Under the pieces are notes generated by a model that did no database searches, was not told the origin of the DNA, and saw nothing but the letters and a program-made list of their open reading frames with translations. Below are positions 1 through 11,000 of a stretch of 64,000 nt of DNA, in pieces; position 1 is the first letter of the stretch; each line of letters opens with the position of its first letter. Source of the stretch: Dugong dugon. Lineage: Eukaryota; Chordata; Mammalia; Sirenia; Dugongidae. The stretch covers positions 42,389,501 through 42,453,500 of the forward strand of contig CM057482.1 in NCBI GenBank assembly GCA_030035585.1, read 5' to 3'. Both the position numbers and the translations under genes were made by a program.

Positions 1-3000
1 GCGGAGACTTGGGCATTTCAGTAAAAATACTGAGAGAGAGACCACAGCAGTAAAGGCCGGCAGAGTCCCTCCCAGCACCCCACAATCTTTCAAAAAAAAA
101 AAAAAAAAACCCTCCCCTATGACATCAGGAGCAAATGTTTTTTGGTGTGCATTTGGTTTTCGCTTGCTTGCTTAATAAAATCCATTTTTGTTTTTGACGG
201 CTTGGTTTTGGTTTTCCTGATGTGTAACCACGGCCACTCCACTTTAAAATTTTCCCTTTAAATTGCTTTTTGTTTGTTTGCTCGCTTGTTCTGTGTCTGT
301 CCTCTTCAACTTCTCTTTTCTTTACTTCCACCCCTCTCCCAATACCTTTTCTCTGGCTAAGCAACGATCCCCTGGCCCAGCAGCCACGTTCTTGGAGATA
401 AAATCCATTTATCCCGAGTGTTGCCTCACAGAGGCCCGGTTATCCCGGGCCTTTGGCGACAAGACCGAAGCAAGCAAGATTAAGATATTTCTGATTCCCA
501 GGCCCTGCTTCTCCTCTCCTTTAATGCGCCAGTCTGCAGGGGCTCCAAAGTTGAACAAATGTACCCATGTCTACAGGTTTGCGCTCTAGGCCTGATTGTG
601 GTTCTGGTTGCTTTTTGTTTCTATTTTCTCTGGAAGGAGGTGTGAGTTACTTCCCACTCTCCACAACAGTATTGCAGAGCTTGTTTGCACCAAGACTGGT
701 GGGTTTCCCAACGATTATCTCATTTCGCCGGTGCAGGGGGAAGCCATCCGCAGCCCCTGGGTTAGGCATTCAGCAGAGAGCCATGTCACAGACCCAACCC
801 GAAGGTTAATTTTCCCTCATTAGCATCTCCATAGTCTGCTCCTTCCACAGCATCTCGGATCCTCAAGGCTGCCTTCTCCCCTCTCCTGTGTATGGCAGAT
901 TCTCTCTCTCTATCCTCATCACAACCTTATGTTCTGCCAGGTTCCTACTGGATCTGTAGACTCTAATCACTGAAAACCCATTTCATCAATTCCGGAAGGG
1001 GTTTGCTTATTTTTATCTTAGAGTCGCTTTTCTCTATCCACACTCGGCTCAGTCCATCGAGCTTGCTGACTCTCTCTCTCTTTCTCTCTCCTTCATGCAC
1101 CTCATTTACAAATGTGTTCTGCTTTATCTGAATTAGTTCACTTATCTCCTGTTACTTTCTCTCACCCCCCCCCCAAGTCTTTTATTCGCTAGTAGTAAAA
1201 ATAAAAGATACAAAATGGCAAAGTTCAGCTGTGGTTGTGGGGGGATGCCAGCCACCCCAACCACCTAGAAATAAGCTGGGGGTTTATAATGACAGAAGCA
1301 ACAACAAAGAAAAGAGAATTGTATTTGTGGCTTAAGTGGGCGAGTGTGTTTGTGTGTCTATATCTGTGTGTCTTTTAGGATTTCTTTGAACTGCTTTTGT
1401 GCTGACTCGACAGACGCATTTGCCGTCACTAGTCACGGAGTGGGAACTTTGAGTTAACCTTATATCAAATGAATCTTTTCATTTGGAGACCAATACATCT
1501 CAATCTATTGCTACCTTTTGTAGACTCAGCTAGGACTCAATGAGAGAAGACTGGAGCTTATAATAGAGACTAGATAAAGTTTGCCAAAGCTGTTTTTTCA
1601 CCTCTATCCTTTTTTTTTTTTTTTTTTTAATCAGCCTGAAAAACAAATTCCCCCATCGAACAAAAGTTCAGGGAAGTGGCAGTTCTTCCTAAGTGAGCAG
1701 AGGGTTGGGAATTTCTTTAGCTTTTCACAGCAAGCCTGTTGACTGAAATACTTTTCCAAGCTCAGACACTGAAACGATTTATAGTTTTTCAACAAGTCAT
1801 TATTTTGGTATGTTGTTTAGGTGGGGCTGAGACAATCTAATAATCAATGTAAAACTGAGGGTGGCGGCTGTCTGGGACCAAGAGGAGTGTTAACACCAGA
1901 AACGTGAAAGCCAGTCAGGTCTCTAGGGATGGAATTTGGGAAAGAGCCCGCACATGTCTGCTCCTAGGCTGTAAAGAAATACATTGTTAACAACGACAAA
2001 ACAGACAATGCCCTGAGCCCTGCCTCAACTCAGGGCTGAGCTACTTTCAAGATATTTTAGCAGCACTGTTCATTTTGATGGGGTTTCTGGGCCATTTGAA
2101 ATTCAGCCTTTAGCCAGTCTGCTTATGGGGTATGGTTACAGAATTCATTTTCTGATTTACTACCCCTCCTCCTGTATTTTCTTTATTTCCTGATGGCCTC
2201 CCATGGGGATAATCTTTTTTCCCCCTTTCTTTTATGTTTTCCAGTTTTGTTCACTCTACAAATGACTCCGTGTTTTTCCTGTTTCTACTGATCACTCATT
2301 TGCTTCCTTTCTCTCTTTCCTTCCTTAGGAGACAGAGGAAAAGAAAAGGAATGGAAGGGGGATTTCCAAATTATTCCTTTCTGAGCATTATTAATTACTG
2401 TTACAAGGCAGGCAATTCTTAACTAATAACAAAGTTGTAAATTACCACTGACTTGCAAATATTTCTCATTTGTCAGCTCTGACTGATTTAATATTCCACT
2501 CCTTGCAATAATTTTAGCTGTACTTACAATTAGTTCTATCCATGAAGCAAAGAGGAGGCCATCAGTCCTGCATGGGACCCTGGCCCACTGGCTTTACCTG
2601 TCATGTGAAATTTTGCTTTTCATCCTGAGGCCCAGGGTTCCAGCTGGAAAAGCAGTGCCGGGGAAGCTGCAGGATGGAGTGGGCAGGCATGCCAGCAAAG
2701 GCTCAGTTATTTATATGTCATTTTGAAAACCTTGTCCAGGGACGTAATTGTATTGAAAGAACCGAACAGCATTAATCTCCCAGGCCTCTGGAACATTTTT
2801 ACACCCAATTCAAGGCTGAAGGTACGGATCTTTTAAGGATTCCTAAACCAAGGAAACCCATCCAAGCCAAGTCCCATTTCTCCTCAACCTCTTTACCATT
2901 TCTAAGCAAGAGCCAGCCTACTCTTTCCTCAGACCTACTTGGAGTTGGGGATTACTAGTGGGCAAAGAGTTGTGTGTGGAGGGCACAGGGGTTCGGGCCA

Positions 3001-3109
3001 AAAAGTCTCAGAAGACAGAGGCACCCTGAAGACCCCATGTTTTGAGAAAAAGGTTGTATTTTCCCAAGGTCCTTTTTCTTTCCACCATCATATTCAGAAG
3101 GCAATTTTT
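1..3109. other. Non-coding, repeat-poor sequence; no gene seen
   Basis: No exon, RNA gene or interspersed repeat was recognised. It holds a poly-A run near 93-110, a CT-rich simple repeat near 1071-1092, a C-run near 1166-1176 and a poly-T run near 1611-1628. Frames open for up to about 100 codons on either strand have no domain-like composition. The absence of SINEs and LINEs over 3 kb fits the repeat-excluded character of the whole first 21.8 kb. Confidence 0.6.
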
Positions 3110-3340
3110 GAAGGTATCAATACCCCCTGCCTCCAATACCTCTCGAATTTTAATCTTAATTATATTATTAAGTGAAGTACTGTGCTGTCAGGGAATTCAA
3201 CATGATTTATGACGACTGCCTATTAAAGAATCGATTTTGAATATCGCTAGTATCACCTATCAATATTCTCAGGCCGAGGGTATTTCTCGCTCAACTGTGA
3301 TTTGTTAATACTGAAATGATAAACCAAACCAAACGCCTTG
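3110..3340. promoter_or_regulatory. AT-rich candidate conserved non-coding element
   Basis: This AT-rich block next to a CpG island contains TTTATGAC, ATCGATTTTGAATATCG and TTGTTAATACTGAAATGATAAA type sequence, rich in homeodomain/CDX-like cores, with no coding frame and no repeat character. Enhancer function is inferred from composition only; cross-species conservation was not tested. Confidence 0.35.
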
Positions 3341-3599
3341 CCGTCGAGCGGATTCCGCACGAAAGGACTATTTCTTCTTCTTCTCAGGGCTAGCTTTCCA
3401 GGTGCAGCGGCGAGCGAGGGTGGAGAGCAAGGACAGGCCACAAGCTCCAATCACATTTCATACCCGAAGAGACTTCAAAGATTTTTTTGTTTTTTTTTTA
3501 AATGTTAAAACTGAATTCTCTCTTGAGTCCAGAGTCGTTTGGGGGGAAAGGAGTAACCCCTACAGCTCGATATTAGAGGCGAGCGTTTCCTAACTGCCA

Positions 3600-4703
3600 A
3601 GTGATTTGCAGTGAGACTAGAAAGAATGCAAAACAGCTTCAGGGTTGGCGGGGGTGGGGGGGCCCTTTACAGGAGAATGGCTGGGTGGGAGCTTGGGGAT
3701 GCTGGGGGCAGACTCCGTATTTCTGGAGCAGATGCCCGGCCCTTGGACTTGAAGGTGTCCAATTTCTGGGATCAAAGCTGTCTATCCCAAACCACCCCTA
3801 CCGCGACGTTTCCACCTGCTCCCGCCTCCTCTGCTAGGTGGAGGCGGGTGCGAAACGCGCAGTGGCTGGGCCTGGGTAGCCTGAGCGCGGAGGCCTTTTG
3901 TCTCCAGACAGAGAGCAGCGCCAGCTTTTTTCCACCCTCTCGGGGCAAGGCTCGGGGTCACCGGCGATTCCCAGCCCCCAGCTTTCTGGGAATAGGAGGA
4001 AGAGGCGGAGAATGGAGCAAAACGCCTGCTCCCGCGGCCTTGGACTGGAGGCTGGAGTACCCCTGCGGGCGGAGGCGTGGAGCCCGGGTCTGAGCGCCGC
4101 AAAAGGGCTGCCTGGGACGCGCCCTGCCCATGCCCAGGCGCGCACTAGGCCGCTAACGAGAGAGACAACCGTCTTGGCCGTGGAGGCCCGGACAGTCAAG
4201 CGCCCCCTGGCCCTGAGAGGCAGGTGTCCTTTTCCTGGAGCGGCATCGCGGAGCCCTTGGCGGGAAGAGGCCCCGGACGCGGAGCCTCGGGCCTGGCTGG
4301 TGTGCTCCCAGTCTCCAGGGCTTGGCCTCTGCAGGCCCTATGGCCAGTCTGCTTTCCTCTCAGGGTAACTGCTCAAAGCAGCGCGAGCGTGAATAGAACC
4401 CGTTGGCCTTCCCGCTCCCGGGCCAGAGGCCTGGGTCCCACAGAGCACGTGGCCGCTCGGGTCAGGCGGTTGTCGGGAGACTACTGCGGGCAGGGAGGAA
4501 GGACGCCTGGACTTGGCTCCTGGCGTCCCGCAGCACCCTAGCTGCCCCGGGCGGCGAGAGTGCGGGGCGCAGCGGGAACCTGCCCTCCCCCCCGCCCCGG
4601 GCATACAACCTCACCTACCTGGCTGCTGGCCTGCTCGGTCCAGGCCACCTGCTCCCATGCCTCCTCTCAGCCGCGGTGAGTTGGCCTCAGGCTTTGGAGG
4701 CTA
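3600..4703. promoter_or_regulatory. CpG island 1
   Basis: The sequence turns GC-rich with frequent CpG, densest from about 3820 to 4610. Both strands stay open in several frames at once, as expected from high GC rather than coding; the predicted peptides are low-complexity Pro/Arg/Gly/Ala without a domain. It could be a promoter of an unannotated transcript or a Polycomb-type island near a developmental gene. No TATA box or splice pattern was convincing enough to set a strand. Confidence 0.6.
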
Positions 4704-4714
4704 GGGGGTGGGTG

Positions 4715-4765
4715 AGGACACAGTGACTGGCACGTGGTAAGCTCTCAATAAATGTTAGCTGTGGT
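4715..4765 (+). repeat. MIR/L2-type 3' end remnant
   Basis: The stretch around CAGTGACTGGCACGTGGTAA followed by GCTCTCAATAAATGTTAGC matches the familiar 3' end shared by MIR and L2 repeats (a 'tgcctggcacatagtaggtg' / 'ctcaataaatgtt' type sequence). It is followed by a short GGT simple repeat. It is the only interspersed repeat recognised before 21.8 kb. Confidence 0.7.
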
Positions 4766-4775
4766 GGTGGTGGTC

Positions 4776-5265
4776 GCCATTAATAGGCATCTCCTGTTTG
4801 GCCTGCATTTTTTCCAGACCAACCACGGCATTTCTACTGCTCCCAAGTCCCTACGCGTGTCCAGGTACCCAGCAGCTGCTTCTGCCCCCTCTGAGGCCTG
4901 CAGCCACAGCCCTGCACCACTGCCATGCCCCTTCCCTTCCTCCTCCAGGGTGTTTCTCCAGGCCAGGGCCACCAGCCCAAGACACAGAGGCTTGAAGCCA
5001 GTGTTAACAGGTCCCCAAGGCACCGCAGCTCAGATCAGCGCCAGAGGAGAGGAGTTTCTGTAAATAAGAACATGGCAGAGGGGCGGGAGAGGACAGTGAC
5101 GGTTCCTCAGGTGACAAAAAAAAGGGGGCCCTTTCAGGGAGAAAGAGTGTGTGTAGTGGTGGTGGTGTGTGTGCGGGGGGAGGAATAGGCACCTAGGGGC
5201 AGGCCAAACAACAACGGAGGCTTGAGTCAGAAGCACCTGAATGACACCTTTTTCTAGTAGAGACA
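4776..5265. other. Non-coding; GT/GGT simple repeat
   Basis: No gene was recognised. A GT-rich low-complexity tract lies near 5146-5180. The open frames on both strands are Pro/Ser/His-rich and overlap each other, so none is supported as coding. Confidence 0.5.
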
Positions 5266-5475
5266 ATTCTTTGGATAAGCCCTTAATTGGCCTAGGCCGA
5301 GGAGTGAGTTGTGGGCAATAATGCCATTAAATATCTGCACAACGTCCATGTTACTGGATTTTAATGATCTTATAAGCTTAATAGACACAACTCCGCCCTC
5401 CTTATTCGCCTTCTAAATAATAAGGTTGTTGTTGCTATTATTATTATTTTGCAAACGACATTTCACATTTCATTC
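5266..5475. promoter_or_regulatory. AT-rich candidate enhancer block
   Basis: An AT-rich block with several homeodomain cores (CCTTAATTGGCC, GCCATTAAATAT, GGATTTTAATGATC, AGCTTAATAG), flanked by GC-rich sequence and lacking repeats or coding frames. Such islands are typical of conserved enhancers in developmental gene neighbourhoods. Function is inferred. Confidence 0.35.
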
Positions 5476-5919
5476 CCGGCTGGCCCCTGGAGCAGCTGCA
5501 GGAGCCACGCCATCACCTGCTGCACTGTCGCTTGGACTTCGTCCCCCTTCTCCGCTGCCCCCTCCCTCTCTTCTCTTCCAGCCTGATCATATTCTTGGTT
5601 CTGGGCTCCTTTAAAAATGACAAATGTCTTGTCAATACCGACTATCCATCCCTTCTGGGTTTCTATTTTGTGGCATGAGGAGGGACCCAGACGGAGGCCC
5701 AGAGGCGCGTGTCACACGGCCTGTATTGTACCATAATCGCCAAAACCTTGGCTTAATTTGCAGCTATCTTGAGCCAGAAAGCCGGGAGGAAATCGGTAGC
5801 CTAAGGAGCCAGAGTTAGGCTTCTGAGGGATCGGAAATGAAGGGACTGGAAGGAGGATGTGATTCATATTATTCTCCCTCCTTCCCCCTCCTACAGACGA
5901 CCACGCGTCCCTTCTCCCG
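5476..5919. other. Non-coding; nothing recognised
   Basis: No gene, repeat or clear regulatory element was recognised. It forms the transition between an AT-rich block and the next CpG island. Confidence 0.5.
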
Positions 5920-6770
5920 CGGCCTTTAGATCTCCACGGTCTGTGTCCCTGCAGCTCGCTTCTCTCCCTCCCGCCCACTGCGTGGCTGGGGCGCCCTAGG
6001 TGCTCTCAGACCCCGCGCCCTCCGTCCGGCTTCTCCAAGCCCCCGGGAGGAGGCGCTGGTGCCTGAGTTGGCCCCTGAGCCCTCCCAGCCCGGGTCCCGG
6101 AGTCCCCCATTCACAGAGCCCCGCTTGGAGCTGACACACACACACGCACACGCACGCACACACTGCGAGGAGGGGAGTTTGATGTTGTCTCACTGGCGTC
6201 TCTGGCCTGAAAGGGAAATAGTTTAGGTAAACAGCCAAACTTCCAGGCTTAACGCCCGGCTCCCGCCCCCGCCCCTCAGTCCGCTCCCACCTCCCCCACT
6301 CTCCTTGAACCCCACACGCCACCCACACTCGGCTCCGCAGCCCGTCCCGGAGCCAGCTCAGCGCGTCCGGGAGGGAGCCGAGGGTTCCCGGGTTCAAAGG
6401 GCCGCAGCCCCGAGGGAATACCCTCCTAGCTGTGCCCCGGGGCGGGGGGGGGGAGGGGGGGCAGAAGCGGACTGCAGGCCGGTGGGACCGGCTGGGCCAC
6501 GGTAGGAACCGCGAAACCTCCCGCTTTCCGAAGTCCAACTCGTCCCTGGGGAGGGCGCCGGGGAGTTCAAAGCCCGGAGGGGGCATATTCGGCCCGACTG
6601 TGGGGTGGCTGAGCCCGCGCAGCACGCTGCGTGCGCCTCGGCGCTCCCCCGCGGCCGTGGACCCTCACCCTGGACGCCACCAGGCCGTCACCGGCATGTG
6701 TCCATGTGTACAAATGACCACGGGCCGCGGCGTTGAGCCTCTGCTGGCCGTGTTGCGCCTCGCACACCCT
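5920..6770. promoter_or_regulatory. CpG island 2 with G-quadruplex tract
   Basis: A GC- and CpG-rich block. It contains a CA/CG-type simple repeat near 6134-6163 and a very G-rich tract at 6439-6461. Minus-strand open frames up to about 209 codons cross it, but they are Pro/Arg/Gly-rich and overlap plus-strand frames, so they are not called. Promoter or Polycomb-target function is an inference from composition. Confidence 0.6.
6439..6461 (+). other. Potential G-quadruplex
   Basis: A run of 23 bases that is all G except one C and one A, giving more than four G-tracts with minimal loops. Such sequence readily forms a G-quadruplex in vitro and is common at CpG-island promoters. Confidence 0.6.
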
Positions 6771-6799
6771 TGGGTGATTACACGGCCCCACCTCCCTCC

Positions 6800-7030
6800 A
6801 AGCGGCTTCGGCTCCAAGAAAAGCCTTTAATCTGATATTAAGCGTTTTCCGAAGTTTGATTCTTTCCAAAGGAGAGTTCTCCAGTTAACTGGCTGTAAAC
6901 ATAATTAGTAGTTATTAACATGCAGAAAACCTTCGTGGTGTTTAAAAGGATAATGGTCTCTATCTCACACTCTCAAGCGTGGAGGGAACCTTGAAATCTG
7001 AAAATATCCTGATTAGATTATTAGACTTGA
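6800..7030. promoter_or_regulatory. AT-rich candidate enhancer with FOX and homeodomain motifs
   Basis: It contains a perfect forkhead site TGTAAACA at 6894-6901 directly followed by ATAATTAG (homeodomain core), plus CTTTAATCTGATATTA and CTGATTAGATTATTAGAC. It is AT-rich between GC-rich flanks, with no coding frame and no repeat. Enhancer activity is inferred. Confidence 0.4.
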
Positions 7031-8640
7031 TTCTATGGTGATTTGCCCCCTTTCTCTAATGAAATGCCTCCCTCTCCTTCCTTCTTCGCCTTCTTCTGCG
7101 TCTCCCTTATTCTCTCTCCCTCCTCCTTTCCTTTCTCCGGGTCTCAATCTCCCTCTAATCCAGGAGTCATTAGCAACCCCCTCTGGCTACATGTTTTGCA
7201 TCAGTGAAACATTGTGACAGAGTTGTAATACAAACTCTGCCGCCTTGCACTGCATCTTGTGGTAGGAAGTGTAATAGCAATAAAAATCATTTTTCATCTC
7301 CAGGCATTATTGGGTGGAAAAAAACAGAAAACCTAAATGTGAGAAGGGGGGGGCGGAGAAGGCCAGGATGAGGGGAGGGAAGTGAAGGAAGAAGGGGAGG
7401 GGAAGGAGAGAGGGAAGGAGAAAGAGAGAGGAAGAGAGAAAACCTTTTTCAATTTGGAGACTCCGCCTCTCCAAGATGTGGGTGTGCAGATTCAAGCATA
7501 CCATTTTCTACGTTCTGCTTTGGTCCCGGTTCCTCACTGCTGTCCCTCAGTGGGCCCCAGGACCCTCTCAGGAATTGCCTCTTAGCTCCCAACATCTCTC
7601 AGCAGTTCTCTTACCCCCAAATTAGCACCCCTGGGCGAGGAAGCTCCCGGACTCCCAGGGACCAAGCCACCTCTTCTCAGCTGATTGGGGTGAGGGATCC
7701 TCATTTAAGTCCTGCTAGGAAGTTGGGGCCCTCTCTCCTGTGTGGTCTGTCTGGAATCCTTCCTAGTGTGATGAAGAAGGGACAAGACAGCCAGAAAGCC
7801 AGCCTGGCTATTTTCCTGGTCCAGTCCTGTAATTTCTGAGCAAGGGCTCCGAGAGCCTCCTAACCTGCATGGAGATGAGCTGGTTATAGGGAGAAGGTTC
7901 ACACCCTTTATCTCCTGCCTCCCCCCCTTAGACTTCACCCTGCCAGCTGAGGGCAGAGCACAATTCCCAGAAAGCGTCTCTAGGTTGAGTTTGCTCAGCT
8001 AGGGAAATGCAGGGGCTTATATACCACCACATACACACTCTCACCCACCCTACACTGGATGATGGGTAGGATTCACTAGGCTTCTTTTAAAAATCAAGGG
8101 AAAAAAAAAAAAAAAACCTGGGAAGCAAACTTGTGTGAAAACTGCATTTAAAAAGGTTCCGTACTACCCTTTAAAAACACAAAGTGCACAAATCCTGGCC
8201 CAACAACAAGACAGACACTCTACTTTTAAAACTGAACTTAGCATCTTGAGATAAAAAGCATGTTTTTGGAATTTGTTCTCACTGATAATTTGTCTCTTTG
8301 AAAGAAATGAAAGCAAAGACTCACCGTATAAGCCAATCAAACTTTCTATAATTTGACAATCGTGTGGACTCAAGAGTGGGGTAAAACTCTTAAACTGACA
8401 ACTGGGTTACATTGAAAACAGGGTCACATATCCAGTTGCACCTTGGAGAGGAATGCTATGTAATTCGTAACTCTTGCTGTGGAAGGCTATGTTTTCTGGG
8501 TCTTCGAGTTTTGCTGCTTTCGCTGTCCGGAGAGGTGTACACGTTGAAGGAGACATTCTGTGGTTATGTTGTCAGCCAAGCCCAAAGACGCGGGGTAAGA
8601 GGTTCCAGTAGGCTGGCGACTGGCCCGGCAGAGCCCCTCT
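7031..8640. other. Non-coding; polypurine tract, otherwise nothing recognised
   Basis: No gene or interspersed repeat was recognised. A pyrimidine-rich stretch at about 7065-7140 and the uninterrupted 59-base purine tract at 7384-7442 lie here, plus a poly-A run near 8100-8116. Short open frames in the purine tract encode Lys/Glu/Gly/Arg low complexity and are not credible genes. Confidence 0.5.
7384..7442 (+). repeat. 59-base homopurine tract
   Basis: An uninterrupted purine run of GGA/GAA/GA units. Long polypurine:polypyrimidine tracts can adopt triplex (H-DNA) structure; that is known of the sequence class and was not tested here. Confidence 0.8.
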
Positions 8641-8900
8641 GACGCCGAATGACCAGAATAAGTGGATTTCGGTGGAAATCTTAATTGGGAAGGGAATGAC
8701 TTCTAGGCACCCACCTCATAAGAGATATTTGCATTGGCCACACCTGAGTGGCCCGAAATACGCAGCAGCCCGAACCCGAACCCGTGGCCTCCGCGAGGAC
8801 ATCTCACATTTATTGCATCCTTTCTACGAATTAAGTGTCACAGCTTGAGTTCGAATTGCTGAAATTGTACCTAGGGCTTTTCTTTCTCCTGTTATTTTCC
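8641..8900. promoter_or_regulatory. Candidate enhancer with octamer, E-box and NKX-type sites
   Basis: A perfect POU octamer ATTTGCAT lies at 8727-8734, an inverted CCAAT core (ATTGG) overlaps its end, an E-box CACCTG follows at 8741-8746, and an NK-class motif TTAAGTG occurs at 8831-8837. The clustering in repeat-free, non-coding sequence suggests a regulatory element. Occupancy is unknown. Confidence 0.4.
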
Positions 8901-9049
8901 CCCTTCATCCCAATACAGATTTCTTTTTAGCTTCCTCCCAATGTATTTCCCTTCATTCCAATTAAGACACTGTTGGTAATGTCGGTCACAGATGATGGTT
9001 TTTAACCCGTGGGAAGAAGGCCTAGCGCCTTTCGGCTTCTCTTAGGGCT

Positions 9050-9545
9050 TGATCAAGCAAGGTCCGGGTGACGCTCGAGTTAGGCTGCTGAAGGCTCGGA
9101 GGCTTGGCCGCGTAATTCCACTTTGCGCAGCGAGGTGGCGCTCTAGGGTACGGCAGCGCGCCCTGGTTTCAGGCACCGAAAGCTCCGCCGCGTCCCCTCA
9201 GTGAGGCAGTGGCTGCCGAGCACCCGGAACACCGGCTTCCTGCAGCCTCGGCTTGAAAAGTCCGGGAGCACCTAGGCCGAGCCGTCCGCGGCCTGGACGA
9301 GGCCCCGAAGCCACGGCCCAGGAAGGCTGGCGGCGGCGGCGGCGGGGACCTCAGCCAGGGAGCAGTCCGGGAGCCGCAGCCCCAGGGCATCTGCGAAGTT
9401 CGCTTGGCCGGCGGGACCCGGGCGGGGCCCAGGCCGGGGCTGCGGGGCCCGTTGCGGCCTCGGGGCCGGCGTGCGCGAGTCGGGCCTCGGCGCAATAGCA
9501 GCCGCCTGGCCCCAAACACACGGAGGGAGTCCCTCAGCCCATCCA
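9050..9545. promoter_or_regulatory. CpG island 3 with GGC repeat
   Basis: A CpG-rich block containing a short (GGC)n run near 9329-9346. Frames are open on both strands with Arg/Pro/Ala-rich peptides only. A CTCF-like motif sits at its left side (9128-9141). Promoter function is inferred. Confidence 0.6.
9128..9141 (+). promoter_or_regulatory. CTCF-like motif, plus strand
   Basis: CAGCGAGGTGGCGC matches 11 of 14 positions of the consensus CCASYAGRKGGCRS, including the whole AGGTGGCGC core. Binding is not demonstrated. Confidence 0.35.
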
Positions 9546-10379
9546 CCCGGGCTTGGTGGACTTAGATTCCTTTTTCTTTTAAAAATAAAATAATAATAAT
9601 AATGAAAGAAAATCTTATGCGCTCGGTATTGCTTGTCTCCTAAACTAGGCAGTTTCCCGTTGTCCACAGGTTTTCCTTTACTTTTTCTTTCATTTTCTGT
9701 TCTCTTCCTTCCCTTCCCTTTCGTTCCTTTCCATTTTTGTTATTTTTTCTGCCTACTTTTGAGAGTTAGTGCCCTCTCTGTCTTTTTTTTTTTCCCCCTC
9801 TCTCTTTCTGTATCTATATGTATGAGAGATAGCTAGAGAGAGATGAATACCAACCCAAGAAGACCAAGACTGGGACAAATGGCAGCAAAATTGAAGAAAC
9901 TCCCTCGACGTACTGAACGCACTTCCATCGATGAGATTTCGTTTCCGCACTTTCGCCTTGGCTGGGAGTCTCACAACGTCTGTGCGCAAGAGAACTCGCA
10001 GGAAATGCTCTCTCCCTGCCGCTCCCACCCTGCGCTCGTGGGGGCCCATTTAAAACCATTTTTGCATCGATGATAGAAGTAACAACGTTAAAAGTCCCAA
10101 TGACAGCACTGCTTTTCCATCCTGCATTGACTTCCTCGTGGGTTTGCAGCCGGGCTCAGCGGGACCGGAGGAACAAGAGTAGGGCGGCTATTAGACTGGG
10201 GCCCTCTTTTCAAAAGCGCCTTCAATGGGAATGCCCTGACCCTGCAGCTGTCCCCTCCTCAGTGGCCAGTCTGGGCCCTCACGGTCGCTGGGACCCTCTG
10301 ATAGCGCCAGAGCCCGGAGCACCTGGTCGCTGACTGTCGCCAGCTTCTCTTTTTAGCCCATATTTCCGGCCACCTCCCC
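9546..10379. other. Non-coding; nothing recognised
   Basis: A mix of AT-rich and pyrimidine-rich sequence (TTCC/TTTC low complexity about 9670-9810). No gene or interspersed repeat was recognised. Confidence 0.5.
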
Positions 10380-10660
10380 TTCCTTACAGTTTTCTGGTAT
10401 AAATGAGCAAATTTTCGGCCCAATTGAGAAGTCTACAGAAACTCAGAGGGTCAGGTCATTAGGAATGTTAACGCGGCGACCAAGAATTATAGACATGATT
10501 TGAAAGTCTCTTCCAATTCATTTCTTCAAGTATTTATTTGAGTTAAGTGATGAAAAGTGACAGTTGTGAAATAGACAGCTTTTAAAAGTAATGAAGTCAG
10601 ATGAGGCTTTAACCTGTCGATTGCTATAAATCAACTTTGAAAAAGACGAATGAAGAATAC
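10380..10660. promoter_or_regulatory. AT-rich candidate conserved element
   Basis: An AT-rich block between GC-rich flanks with GAGTTAAGTGATG (NK-type core), AGAATTATAGACATG, GCTATAAATCAAC (HOX/PBX-like) and CTGTCGATTG. No coding frame or repeat. Enhancer role is inferred from context. Confidence 0.35.
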
Positions 10661-11000
10661 TATTTGGGCGCCTAACCGCCAGCATTTGCAGGGCGGGGTG
10701 CGGGCCCTTGAGTCGGCCTGCGTCCGCTGTCAGTGCGGCAAGGCCCGGCGAGGCCCTGCGCCTAGAGAGAGCCCGCCTGGGCCGGGCCCGCCTGGAACCT
10801 GCGCCACCGAAAGCCACATTTTGGTGGGAGGGGCGGGTCTCCGTTTCCACTTAGATGTTTGGCTCAGGATACGGGCCGCTCTAGTGTGTCCCGGCTGGTG
10901 ACCCCAGCCTTCAGCGCAGTCCGAAGTTCAGAGGGGCGCCACCTAGGGAAATGAACGCCGCGGTATAGAGGGCCGCTCAGCCTGCTTTCTGGGGAAGGGC
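10661..11000. promoter_or_regulatory. Small CpG island 4
   Basis: A GC- and CpG-rich block, densest at about 10675-10800, without a convincing coding frame. It ends next to a CTCF-like motif at 10936-10949. Confidence 0.5.
10936..10949 (-). promoter_or_regulatory. CTCF-like motif, minus strand
   Basis: Read on the minus strand the site is TCCCTAGGTGGCGC, matching 12 of 14 positions of CCASYAGRKGGCRS with a perfect YAGRKGGCRS core. It points toward the plus-strand motif at 9128-9141. Confidence 0.4.

Noticed and set aside
5996..6625. 209-codon minus-strand open frame in a CpG island
   Set aside because: Pro/Arg/Gly-rich, overlaps plus-strand open frames, no domain; expected from high GC content.
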